Of a stretch of 64,000 nt of DNA, positions 35,894 through 46,218 are shown piece by piece. Below the pieces are notes generated by a model. The model saw nothing but the letters and a program-made list of their open reading frames with translations. It was not told where the DNA came from and made no database searches. The first letter of the stretch is position 1. Each line of letters starts with the position of its first letter. The stretch is taken from positions 103,589-167,588 of the forward strand of contig JAVTVY010037000.1 in the NCBI GenBank assembly GCA_036873755.1. The letters are read 5' to 3'. The stretch is from Hanleya hanleyi (lineage: Eukaryota > Mollusca > Polyplacophora > Lepidopleurida > Hanleyidae). Position numbers and translations under genes: made by a program.

Positions 35894-36288
35894 CTGTAAC
35901 AAAACAGGCAAGTTTTTTCAATGTCCAAGTGGACCGGTCATGTAGATAGGGGTGAATGAAGGGGGGGAGGGGGTGGGTGGATGGAGAGGGTTTGCCCAAT
36001 CTCAATGATACCGCAGTACACAAGTAATAGAGATGTTCTTCTAAGGTGTGCTTCTGGTACATGAAATGATTGTCACCCATCTCACAGCAAACTCAAATAT
36101 ATCACTTCATTTTTTTTTTCTTTTTCGTTTCTTCCACCCAGTTAGCATGTTACAAAATAGTCATGCAACCATTCCCTCCAACACTGGTCATGATGTTATT
36201 AGTAACATCTGAACCAGTCTGTGATTATACTCTCCAACCAGTGTTACAGCAATACTGGGGTAGCCATGGTAACTGAGGTAAACGAATA

Positions 36289-36840
36289 CAGTGAAACCTG
36301 TGAATACAGACACCTGGGTAAACCGACCAATCTATATATACAGGCATTATCCATGGTCAAATTAGAAATTAGTATTTTGTACCTGTCAAAACCAACACTA
36401 TCATCTGGTTCCGAGCATGGTTGTTATGTTCATTTTATCAAGCCAATTTCTACATGTACGTTCCCACTTCGAACTTGCCTTGATTCACTGACCACCGTCA
36501 GTGCTCAAAATCCGAGGTGTACATTGCATCTACGAACGCGAGACGACCCAATCAGGACCTACATGCCGATTGTGCGTAGAGTGACATCATCCTCAAGTAG
36601 CGGCGTCATTCCTCCTAATATGGTGCTTATGTTGGCCCAATATATACGTCAGCCAATCAGTAACGCTCGTATAGGACACATTTCGAAATTCAAATGGTTT
36701 TGAGGTCAGTGACATCTCGTGTCTATTTATGAGTTCTTTGAACATTGAAGGGGGCCACATATATCAATGGAAATTCGAAGTGGGAACGTAAAAATCGGCT
36801 TGATAAAATGAAGATGGGTCGGTACACACAGGTTTCACTG
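36289..36840. mobile_element. Tc1/mariner-like MITE, 552 bp, TA target duplication
   Basis: Ends are CAGTGAAACCTGTG and CACAGGTTTCACTG, flanked by TA at 36287-36288 and 36841-36842. CAGTG ends with TA duplication fit the Tc1/mariner (IS630) superfamily. An inner inverted pair, ACGTTCCCACTTCGAA and TTCGAAGTGGGAACGT, is also present. It has no transposase. Confidence 0.75.
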
Positions 36841-37611
36841 TACTATGCCCAACAGGATTTTCGTTCATGATACAAGGTGGATGAATGGAGCCTTCTAATG
36901 CTGAGTAACCTTCCTGGAACTCGATGCAGCAGTTTACGATGTTGTTTTGCTATCTTGCGTTTCCCACTGCTACATTTGTCTACAGCCGAAAGAAGCTCCG
37001 AGCTGTGTCAGTGACATACACATAGAATCAAAACTGACATCATGGGTCAACATGCTGACTCTCGCATCCCTCTTCAACAATTCTGGGAGCAGCCTTTGAA
37101 ATTCACCCATTCATGGTTGTCCATAATGCACTGATTTATGGTGTAAATTCCTACATTCTGACATCATACAACTCTGGCATAGGAGATTGAATCATGCAGG
37201 ATCAATCAATAACATTACTTATTTACTTGTCTACAATGTGTAACAAGAACGTGGATAGGTCAAATGACCATGTGCTACATTTACCAGGGGTTTCTGTCAC
37301 ACTGCCATAATAAAGGCATTGAAATTGCTTTTCAAAGAATATTAATTATCATGAAATAATGTCATTGCACAGTTTTCATGACATTCTCCCGTTATCTCTG
37401 TTATCAACTCACGATTTCCAGCAAATAAGCGTATAAAAACAAAATCACCGACCAGACAGTGCAAAGGGACTACTGAACAAACTATAATGTTGAGGAAGAT
37501 ATGCTTCTTGATCAACCCAAACACCTTCCACCAACCAGTCACAACCCTCAATCCAATATGACCTTCGACCAATCACAACCTTTGATCCAATATACTAACA
37601 GTTTTACCAAC
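36841..37611. other. Intron sequence downstream of exon 5
   Basis: Nothing gene-like or repeated was recognised, except two direct CCAATCACAACCTTTGATCC-like words next to the exon 5 donor. Confidence 0.4.
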
Positions 37612-37848
37612 CTATCTGCTTCTTGGATTTCCTCAATGGTTACGGGCAGGGTCCTGGTTCTCCAATCATCGCGAGAGCGTCGCTGGAATTTCTGTCGCTT
37701 GTCTGGACATCGTTCTTCCTTCTCAGCAACCTTCTCAAGTTTGGCGAGCAGTTGTTTGTCAGACATCAGTGACGTCGCTTGTGAGTGCTTCCCTTCCTCT
37801 TCCAAACTCTCCAAGCTCTCTTCTCGCTTGGGCGTAGATGCGCCCGAT
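37612..37848 (-). CDS. SVIL: Supervillin-like gene, exon 5 (LPVTIEEI module)
   Basis: A 237-bp exon, acceptor TTTGACAG|A, donor GATAG|GTTGGT (a slightly weak donor). Both ends are phase 2, so it is symmetric. It reads SGASTPKREES, then an acidic stretch, then MSDKQLLAKLEKVAEKEE, a basic segment KRQKFQRRSRDDWR and TRTLPVTIEEIQEAD. The arrangement, a short amphipathic helix then a basic cluster then xxPVTxEE[VI], is the same module as in exons 6 and 7/8 and in vertebrate supervillin. Upstream it joins exon 4 (AG+A, Arg) and downstream exon 6 (AG+T, Ser). Role within the N-terminal actin/myosin-binding region is inferred from the family only. Confidence 0.87.
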
Positions 37849-38261
37849 CTGTCAAATCATACAAAACACTTCTTCACTTATGAGTCCACAAAGAATCTAT
37901 AGAAATTTATAAGGGACACAACTCTTATTTGAAAGTTGACTTATCCCCCTTGGAAAACAAACTATTTTCCAGCAGAAATTGGCTTTCAAAAGATTTTAAT
38001 TTTCAAGCAAGGCGGCACTGCCTGAGAATCATTTCATTTACTCCTTGTATCCTTGTTTATACGGTTGAAGTTAAAGAACAAGGTTTTGAGCGGCTTCATC
38101 ATCATGTGGACCCTCATAATACTCCTGGGAATTGGTGCCAGGGTTCCTATATTTCTCTACAATTTACAAAACAAATGTAACTAACTTTTTAATGCAATGG
38201 GGAATCATGCCAAACATGTGATACATAAATTCATGAACCAGTACATCCATGAAATCAAGTC

Positions 38262-40189
38262 CAGACTTGTCCTAGAACACAGTGTATTCGGACCTGATCT
38301 AGTTCTAGGGATGACACGACAGGACTTGGCCTCCTCTATCCTGTTCTCACAGTGTATACATTCATGTACCTTGTCATAGAGCATGGTGTACTCAGACCTA
38401 ATCTAGTTCCAGGGATGACAGAACAGGATTTGGGCTCCTCTATCCTGTTCTCAGTGTATCCATACGTTGTCCTAGAGCGTGGTGTAGTCAGACCTGATCT
38501 AGTTCTAGGGGTGACAGGACAGGACTTGGCCTCCTCTATCCTGTTCTCACAGTGTATACATACCTTGTCCTAGAGCGTGGCGCAGTCAGACCTGAACTAG
38601 TTCTAGGGTAGACAGGACAGGACTTGGCCTCCTCTATCCTTTTCCGACGGTGTATCCATACCTTGTCCTAGAGCATGGCGCGGTCAGACCTGATCTAGTT
38701 CTAGGGGTGACAGGACAGGACTTGGCCTCCTCTATCCTGTTCTCACAGTGTATCCATACCGTGTCCTGGAGCATGGCGCGGTCAGACTTGATCTAGTTCT
38801 TGGAGAGACAGGACTCGGCCTCCTCTATCCTTTTCCCACAGTGTATCCATACCTTGTCCTAGAGCATGGCGCAGTCGGACCTAATCTAGTTCTAGGGGTG
38901 ACAGGATTTGGCCCCCTCTATCCTGTTCTCACAGTGTATCCATACCTTGTCCTGGAGCATGGTGTAGTCAGACCTGATCTAGTTCTAGGGGTGACAGGAC
39001 AGGACTTCGCCTCCTCTATTCTGTTCTGACAGTGTATGCATACCTTGTCCTACAGCGTGGTGTAGTCAGACCTGATCTAGTTCTAGGGGTGACAGGATTT
39101 GGCCCCCTCTAGCCTGTTCTCACAGTGTATCTATACGTTGTCCTGGAGCATGGTGTAGTCAGACCTGATCTAGTTCTTGGAGGGACAGGACAGGACTTGA
39201 CCTCCTCTATCTTTTTCCGACAGTGTATCCATACCTTGTCCTAGAGCATGGCGCGGTCAGACCTGATCTAGTTCTAGGGGTGACAGGACAGGATTTGGCT
39301 CCCTCTATCCTGTTCTCGCAGTGTATCCATACCTTGTCCTAGAGCGTGGTGTAGTCAGACCTGATCTAGTTCTAGGGGTGACAGGACTTGGCCCCCTCTA
39401 TCCTGTTCTCACAGTGTATCCATACCTTGTCCTGGAGCATGGTGTAGTCAGACCTGATCTAGTTCTTGGAGGGACAGGACAGGACTTGACCTCCTCTATC
39501 CTTTTCCGACAGTGTATCCATACCTTGTCCTAAAGCGTGATGTAATCAGACCTGATCTAGTTCTAGGGGTGACAGGACAGGACTTGGCCTCCTCTATCCT
39601 GTTCTCACAGTGTATCCATACATTGTCCTAGAGCGTGGTGTAGTCAGACCTGATCTAGTTCTAGGGGTGACAGAACAGGACTTAGCCTCCTCTATCCTGT
39701 TCTGACAGTGTATACATACCTTGTCCTAGAGCGTGGTGTAGTCAGACCTGATCTAGTTCTAGGGGTGACAGGACAGGATTTGGCTCCCTCTATCCTGTTC
39801 TCACAGTGTATCCATACCTTGTCCTAGAGCGTGGTGTAGTCAGACCTGATCTAGTTCTAGGGGTGACAGGACTTGGCCCCCTCTATCCTGTTCTCACAGT
39901 GTATCCATACCTTGTCCTGGAGCATGGTGTAGTCAGACCTGATCTAGTTCTTGGAGGGACAGGACAGGACTTGACCTCCTCTATCCTTTTCCGACAGTGT
40001 ATCCATACCTTGTCCTAAAGCGTGGTGTAATCAGACCTGATCTAGTTCTAGGGTGACAGGACAGGACTTGGCCTCCTCTATCCTGTTCTCACAGTGTATC
40101 CATACATTGTCCTAGAGCGTGATGTAGTCAGACCTGATCTAGTTCTAGGGGTGACAGAACAGGACTTAGCCTCCTCTATCCTGTTCTGA
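38262..40189 (-). repeat. ~97-bp satellite derived from exon 4, block 1 (about 20 copies)
   Basis: Tandem units of 92-98 bp share CAGACCTGATCTAGTTCTAG, GTGACAGGACAGGACTTGGC and CTCCTCTATCCTGTTCTCAC. Read on the minus strand each unit is the last 83 bases of exon 4 (encoding NRIEEAKSCPVTPRTRSG...) plus the donor AAG|GTATG and about 16 intron bases. Single-base and 5-bp length variants shift the frame between units. They lack the exon 4 acceptor and its 5' half, so they are not simple duplicate exons. Confidence 0.92.
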
Positions 40190-41592
40190 GGCCATCCTTA
40201 AAAATATGTTTGTTGGCTGTAACCCGACCCTACCTCAGGAAGTTGGGTCGGTAGGTAGGTAATTTTTTTTTTTTTTAGATCAGGTTTTCCTTTTGGGGAG
40301 GCTGGAAGAGGTTAGTGTGATTTAGTTCAGATACTAAGCAGGTCATTTGAAATATTCTTTTTGTCTGGCAGCAAAATTATTTCAGTATAGAAAACTAGTT
40401 AGCTTCAAGGTATAAAGCAAGATATTCTTAAATTCAGGCTTGTGTACCTGTTTTATTTCTTAGAAGACATCGACATCCTTGAACACATTCTTGACAATGA
40501 CTTGACAATGACCAGTGACAAGCTGGTAAAAAAAAAAAATATATACCACTACCAGACAAACTTTTGCCAAAATTGTGACAGGAAAGAAAAAAATCCTCTC
40601 AGTGTTATACAGAAGGTTGTTCATTATACCATTTGGAGTTCAGAAAATTACCTCAAATTAATCATTAACATCAATACTGCCCTTCCTCGTCGCAAATTTA
40701 TGGTGTGCTTTTATTGAATACTTGGGTACTTCCTTTATTCAGATTAGAAATACATCGTAATTTAATTTACTGACAACAATGAGGCAAATACTAAGTTTCT
40801 AACCTGTGTCTTTTCGTGGAATTTAGTCCGAGGTGGAATTCTGACAAGCGTATTTGATGCCGACATCGGAACGTCAAAATTAAGCTGACGGCACCATCTA
40901 ATTTGTCAAGACCGCCGAAGCCACCGACACTATATCCATGGCTTTATCGACATAGAGGGTTATAAAGTTTCCGTTAAACAACAAAGCAGTATAGATTTTC
41001 TGCATTTAGGCACACTGAAGTCTTCTCGGATAAAAGTAGAAATCCAAACATCGTTGTTGTTGTAACATCGTCAGTCTCAGAATCTGTCGGTGTACGGACC
41101 CACGTGGTGCATGGTGACAGTCCTAAACATGTCTACGTTCCAAGTCGATTCGCGACAGAGCTCTTTATGGCAGGTTTTAATAACCAACCGTTTTGAAATA
41201 TTTTTCCCATCCTGTGTTGCTGTTGCCTCTCGATGTGTTTATTGTCCTCTCGTCCAAACCCAAACACAAAACAGAAGGGGGAACTTCCCGCCATATACAC
41301 GTGGTCGACGAAAACTGCATTCCCCTACGGACTGGGCCATGGAGATATGCCTTCAAAACGTGCGATATAAGCTCACATCGCGACTACTGGAGAGTGAAAT
41401 CCTGCTTGCTTTTGCTAGGCGAACGTTTTACATACGTTTACACGTGCAAGGGGATAGGGGAGATAATTCTGACATTGCAAAATAAAATAAAAAGATGACC
41501 GGTCGGAAAATCGGCGAAAAAAGTTTCCAGTCGGCGGATTTTTGGACAGTCGGTCGGGTTACGCGCAACAAACTTATTTTTAAGGATGGCCC
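40190..41592. mobile_element. 1.4-kb TIR element inserted in the exon-derived satellite
   Basis: Left end GGCCATCCTTAAAAATATGT + TTGTTGGCTGTAACCCGACC. The right end in reverse complement reads GGGCCATCCTTAAAAATAAG + TTTGTTGCGCGTAACCCGACC, about 40 bp with four or so differences. It splits the satellite between TTCTGA and GACAGTG, consistent with a 2-bp GA duplication. Interior frames (40442-40717 and 41090-41485) match no transposase I know, so the element is probably non-autonomous. Confidence 0.75.
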
Positions 41593-42078
41593 GACAGTGT
41601 ATACATACCTTGTCCTAGAGCGTGGTGTAGTCAGACCTGATCTAGTTCTAGGGGTGACAGGACAGGACTTAGCTTCCTCTATCCTGCTCTGACAGTGTAT
41701 ATATTACCTTGTCCAAGAACGTTAAACCTTAATTCTCTCTCTCTCTCCCTTGTCCTATATAGTTTGGTATAGTCAGACCTGATCTAGTTCTAGGGATGAC
41801 AGAACAAGACTTAGCCCCCTCTGTCCTGTTCTGACAGTGTATACATACCTTGTCCTAGAATTTTAAACTGTAATTCTCTCTCTCCCTTGTCCTAGAGTAT
41901 GTAGTCAGACCTGATCTAGTTCTAGGGGTGACAGGACAAGACTTGGCCTCCTTCATTCTGTTCTCACAGTGTATATATACCTTGTCCTAGAGCGTGGTGT
42001 AGTCAGACCTGATCTAGTTCTAGGGGTGACAGGACAGGACTTGGCCTCCTCTGTCCTGTTCTGACAGTGTATACATAC
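41593..42078 (-). repeat. ~97-bp satellite derived from exon 4, block 2 (about 5 copies)
   Basis: Continues the array of block 1 up to the exon 4 donor. Two adjacent units contain a short insertion with AACCTTAATTCTCTCTCTCT (41724-41752) and AAACTGTAATTCTCTCTCTC (41864-41888). This is the inverted head of the family B SINE-like repeat. Confidence 0.88.
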
Positions 42079-42267
42079 CTTGTCCTAGAACGTGGCGTAG
42101 TCAGACCTGATCTGGTTCTAGGGGTGACAGGACAGGACTTGGCCTCCTCTATCCTGTTCTCCATAACGAAGATCCTCTCAGCTATAGACCTCGGCCTGCA
42201 CGTCTCCTCCTCCTCCTCACGCTCTACATCCTGGCTATGGTGGATTTCTGTACCCGCTATCTCCTGT
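42079..42267 (-). CDS. SVIL: Supervillin-like gene, exon 4 (source of the adjacent satellite)
   Basis: A 189-bp exon with acceptor AATTTAG|A and donor ACAAG|GTATGT. Both ends are phase 2, so it is symmetric and could be skipped or duplicated without shifting frame. The split codon AG|A gives Arg at both ends. The peptide runs from RQEIAGTEIHHSQ through a run of Glu to SIAERIFVMENRIEEAKS and CPVTPRTRSG, ending TTPRSRTR. The CPVTP segment is a weak version of the PVTxEE module seen in other exons. The 3' 83 bases of the exon plus about 16 bases of the downstream intron, including the donor, are the unit of the ~97-bp tandem array that fills much of the intron at 38262-42078. The real exon is the copy at the high-coordinate edge, and only it has the upstream half and a good acceptor. 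Confidence 0.85.
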
Positions 42268-42455
42268 CTAAATTGAATTGAAAAAGAAATATCCATATAC
42301 ACATACAAATCACCCCCCCCCCTCCCCACTTAAGTTCCCCATTGTAAATTCCAAGAAGATAAATAAAAAATAGCCCAATGGGCTCCAATACCCCTCGGCT
42401 ATTGTCTACATACAACAATTCTGCATTGTACAAGATGTATTTTTAGAGCTTTGAC

Positions 42456-43069
42456 AACTAGGTTAAAGATGTAATCAGCCTCAAATCTGGGCTGAAATCG
42501 ATGTCTCTCAAACTCAGCGAAAGTGACATATGTTACAACAGGTACAAAATGACACACATTTGACCACAAAAAACTCAACTTGTTTCTACCAGTCACGAGA
42601 AAATAGAAGGAATTGATCTTTAAAAATAAACGGCATGGCATGCCGTTTATTATTTTCACGGCCGTGTCAACAAACGTATACACGTATGGTGCATTCTACC
42701 AACGTATGCTGTGCGACATTACCGAACCGTAGGCACGAGCCATGACGTTATCCCATGACTGCAGCTGTGCAGCATTCGGATTCGTGAGCGTCGCTATGTC
42801 ACTCATACGTCACGCAGTGACATCATTTTCCTCTCCACGTACAACTCACACTCAATGGCGAGACAGGAAAGCCGTCGAAGCGGGCAGAGTTACAAATTTC
42901 TCTGACAAGATATTCTTGCATTCGTTGTATATGACGATCCCACTATCATCAAATATAATACATATGATGCTTTGGTAATCTTCCCTGCTGAAAAAACGCA
43001 CAGGGGCGAGTTTACAAAATCCATCCATTTTGAGGCTGATTACATCTTTAACAAAAGTGTTATCTAGTT
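42456..43069. mobile_element. TIR element, ~614 bp, between exons 3 and 4
   Basis: Left AACTAGGTTAAAGATGTAAT + CAGCCTCAAA; right TTTTGAGGCTGATTACATCT + TTAAC...CTAGTT, i.e. terminal inverted repeats of about 30 bp with a small insertion on the right. Just inside the left end is a near-perfect 27-bp palindrome (AATAAACGGCATGGCATGCC + GTTTATT, near 42625-42652). The middle is fairly CpG rich. No transposase. Confidence 0.65.
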
Positions 43070-43129
43070 GGGTTGACTGTAGTTCTCTCATATAAGCAAA
43101 TACATGTGAAGTTCAGCTTTGGCCAAGGT

Positions 43130-43520
43130 CTTAATTGATGGAAAAACTTTGCACTGAGGTTCTGGTAGACCATGACCAAATGTTTAGCTCTATATATACA
43201 CTAAATAGCTCATAATCAAATCAAGTAATTTGATCAAGGTCAGTCATCAACAGCTTTCTGGTCTATTCTAACTTAATTGCATATGGAACCTGAATTTGGA
43301 AATCTTAGATTTAACATTTAGAATTTGACCTTTAGAAAATAGTTCACGGTCAGTGATATTCAATCAACTTCAGGTCCAGGCATATGTGGTCTAAATTTGG
43401 ACAATATAGATATAATCCATCATGAAATATTGTACTAAATAGAATCTGACCTGGATAAAATAGGTCAAGGTCAGTCAACTTCAGCACACCATTTTAGAGA
43501 ATAAGATCTCCCTAACTGGC
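43130..43520. repeat. Degenerate ~120-bp direct repeats
   Basis: Two to three diverged units with AGGTCAGT, ATATGGAACCTGAATTTGGA / ATGTGGTCTAAATTTGGACA and GAATTTGACCTTTAGAAAAT / GAATCTGACCTGGATAAAAT. Lies next to the exon 3 donor. Confidence 0.5.
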
Positions 43521-43611
43521 TGAAGGCAGAGTTGATTGACTGGCAGTTAAAGGGATAACACTGTATGGAGGTTGATGAGAATCCTCTCCATGTTCAATAG
43601 TCCAATCTTAC

Positions 43612-45329
43612 CTGATTAGTTCTCGTCTATCCACGTCTGGACCTCGCATATCTGCCTCATCCACGACCTTCTCCACAGACTTCCTCCTGGCGAGAAGAAC
43701 AGCCGCCAGTTGTGGATCCACCACATCAGACGAACTCACGCTCTTTGGTCGCCCAAAATCCGATGCTGCCGATGAGGATCTCTTCAGGATTCCTCGCACA
43801 GGTTTCTCCAGCGAATCCTGTCGTTCAATAGCAGATGCTGACACAGGCCTCATGGGAGAATTATCGTTTTTGTCATCGGACATGGATTTGACATCGTCTT
43901 TTTTCGTATCGCTAACCTGCGGAGGGGCATTGTTGTGATCAGGTCTTCTACGCCTCCTGGTGACATTATCTTGATTTGGGACTATGGACGGTACTGGGAC
44001 TTCTACTGATTTGGTGGAGATTTGGATTTCCTGAGATCCATTATGTTTATTATGTAAACCGTTGACTGCGGATTTCACCGTGCCACTGTCGGACGTTTTA
44101 GCTTCACTGGCACTATGAACAACTGTGTCAGCCTGTACTGCACTATCTAATCCAGATTTTGTCCTATGTGCTCGGTCACTATCTAATCCAGATTTTGTCC
44201 TATGTGCTCCGTCACTTTCATTTTCGGAGTCAGATACATGTACTAGTTTCTCTGCCACATCACTTGCTTTATTTTGACCATCAACATGGTTGTCTCCCTT
44301 TTCCTCTACCACTATACTTTCTTTAAATTTACCATCAACATGGTTGTCTCCCTTTTTCTCTGCTACCTCACTTTCCCTATTTTGACCATCAAAATGCCTG
44401 TCTCCTATTTTCTCTGCCACCTTACTTTTCTTATTTTTACCATCCAAATGGTTGTCTCCCTTTGTACCTGTAATTTCTCGAAACTCTTCTTTCTGTTCGA
44501 CTACTTTTACTTGCGCTTCCACTTTTTCTACAGGGAGATCTGCTACTACATAGGCATCAACATCTTTCCGTCTAGCTTTGAGAACTTTGGCCACTTCCTT
44601 GTCAGAAATGATCTCCTCCACATTTGACTCCCTGACAGTCTTCTGGCTTGGACTGGCTCCTCTCTCATGCAGGCGTGTATCAGTGTTTTTCCTACGAGCA
44701 TTGAGAACATTAGCTAACTCAACATCTTTTATAATTTCCTCGACTTTAGTTTCTTCCTTATCGGGGGCAAGTTTCGCTTCGAGCAGATGGATCCGTTTCT
44801 CCGCTTCGGACAGTTCCGTTTTCTTTTTCTGCTCCTCATGGTCGTCGAAAACCTTGCTGCGCCGATGAAGAACTTCCGCGAGTTCCTCCGATGCTTGGTC
44901 ACTCTGGGAGGGTCTGACCCGACGCATGAAGCTGGACTTAAAACTGGCCGACCTCTGAACTGGCTTTGAGCCACCGGTCCCGTCAGCCTCAAATTGACGT
45001 GCGCGCTCCTTCAAACTACCCGTACGCTCTGGTGTCCGTCGGGGGCGCACAGCTTCTGTGTTTGACTCATCACTGCTACTACTTGTCGCACCACCTCTAG
45101 GGAAGGCTGAAGGAAAGTCCAAGCGGCGGGGTGTCGTGACCCTCGTTCTACTGGGTTCTGTGTCCGAGCTTGAGCTAAACTGTGCTATTAAAGCAGAGAA
45201 ATCCTTCCCTCGTGCAATCTTTTTGGAGACTTTCGGTTGCTCTTCAGGGACCGTGGGTGTCTGACTATCATGCCCATGCGGCTCTGTGGGTTTTTCTTCT
45301 GTCTGGAACTTAGAGACAGCTCTGGAAAC
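43612..45329 (-). CDS. SVIL: Supervillin-like gene, large exon 3 (disordered region with internal repeats)
   Basis: A 1718-bp exon encoding 572 residues plus two bases. The acceptor is TTGTTGCAG|GTT (phase 0) and the donor ATCAG|GTAAGA. The protein is highly charged, Ser/Glu/Lys/Arg rich and predicted by eye to be disordered, with a short coiled-coil-like segment (EEQKKKTELSEAEKRIHLL). Three repeat systems are visible. Four copies of an LAxVLxARRK-type motif occur (ELAEVLHRRSKV, ELANVLNARRKN, EVAKVLKARRKD, QLAAVLLARRKS). Four tandem 18-residue units KGDNHxDGxNKxSxVAEK lie near 44255-44470. Two 12-residue units containing RAHRTKSGLDSD lie near 44145-44220. Near its 3' end one RGILKR motif (43782-43793) matches those in the exon at 11042-11720. 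Supervillin's N-terminal half binds F-actin and myosin II, but no specific function can be given to this exon from sequence. Confidence 0.88.
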
Positions 45330-45671
45330 CTGCAACAAATGAGATAGAGACAATGTTACAATTGATTAGAATTAAAAAAACGACTTTATGAATCAGTCAC
45401 ACTTTAGACAAACTGGGATCAGTCAAATGCTGGTTTACAACAACAACAATCATGCCAGTTTTAAAACTAAATTGTTCTTATTGGGGACGCTCGTCTCCAT
45501 TCGGAATCAATAAATATGATCACCCCATTATTTTTACACCCAGATTGCATTTCCCGTTATCGATTTAATTGAGCGATTACAGTAGTGCCTGGATCAGCAA
45601 ATGCCTGTGATATTTTGTGCTGGTGAAGGTTAATTTTGAATTTTGAATAGAATTTGATGAATTCCATTGGC

Positions 45672-46152
45672 TCAAAGGTGAAATGCAAAGGTTTTCACAT
45701 TTTCCTTTTCATGTTATTCATGGGCCATTTAATGATTGAAATAACACTTCATTTGATTTTATTTGAAGTATTTTGTCTCCTGGTAGCTTTTGAAAAGTTC
45801 TTTGAAGTTGGTATCTGAAGCCCAGCCGATTTCAGAAATGAAATCTGCATCGCTTATCTGCCCTTGTTTGACGCTGGTTTGTGACGTAACATTGGCCGGT
45901 CGTCAATACCTGTAACGTTCAGTCTCCGTGTGGCTGGTCCAACGTAATGTCACAATCAAGGAAGGATAGGCGATGACGTTTTGCTAATCTGAATTCAGCT
46001 GGGCTAGGGGTACCAACTTTTAAAAAGATTCTAGCAGAGAAGAGAATTCAAATTAATTCAAGTTTAAGTAGGTATACTGGTATTTCTATCATTATTCAAC
46101 CTATATTAAATGTGTAATGGAGAATTTAAAAACCTTTGCATTTCACCTTTAA
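45672..46152. mobile_element. TIR element, ~480 bp, with a second inverted pair inside
   Basis: Outer ends CAAAGGTGAAATGCAAAGGT and ACCTTTGCATTTCACCTTTA are inverted over 19-23 bp. The right flank reads TTAA and the left CTCA, so a TTAA (piggyBac-type) duplication is possible but not proven. Inside, AGCCCAGCCGATTTCAG (45817) and CTGAATTCAGCTGGGCT (to 46004) form a second inverted pair, suggesting a nested MITE. Confidence 0.65.
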
Positions 46153-46218
46153 GGAGGAAACAAGAGATAAGCATTGAGCATAGAGTTGGACTGTGAAAAG
46201 AACATTTGTCTAGATGTA

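Noticed and set aside
37501..37902. 133-codon plus-strand frame over exon 5
   Set aside because: Antisense shadow of exon 5.
38352..40018. Repeated 70-93-codon plus-strand frames between 38.3 and 40.0 kb
   Set aside because: They are antisense to exon 4-derived satellite units; no independent gene.
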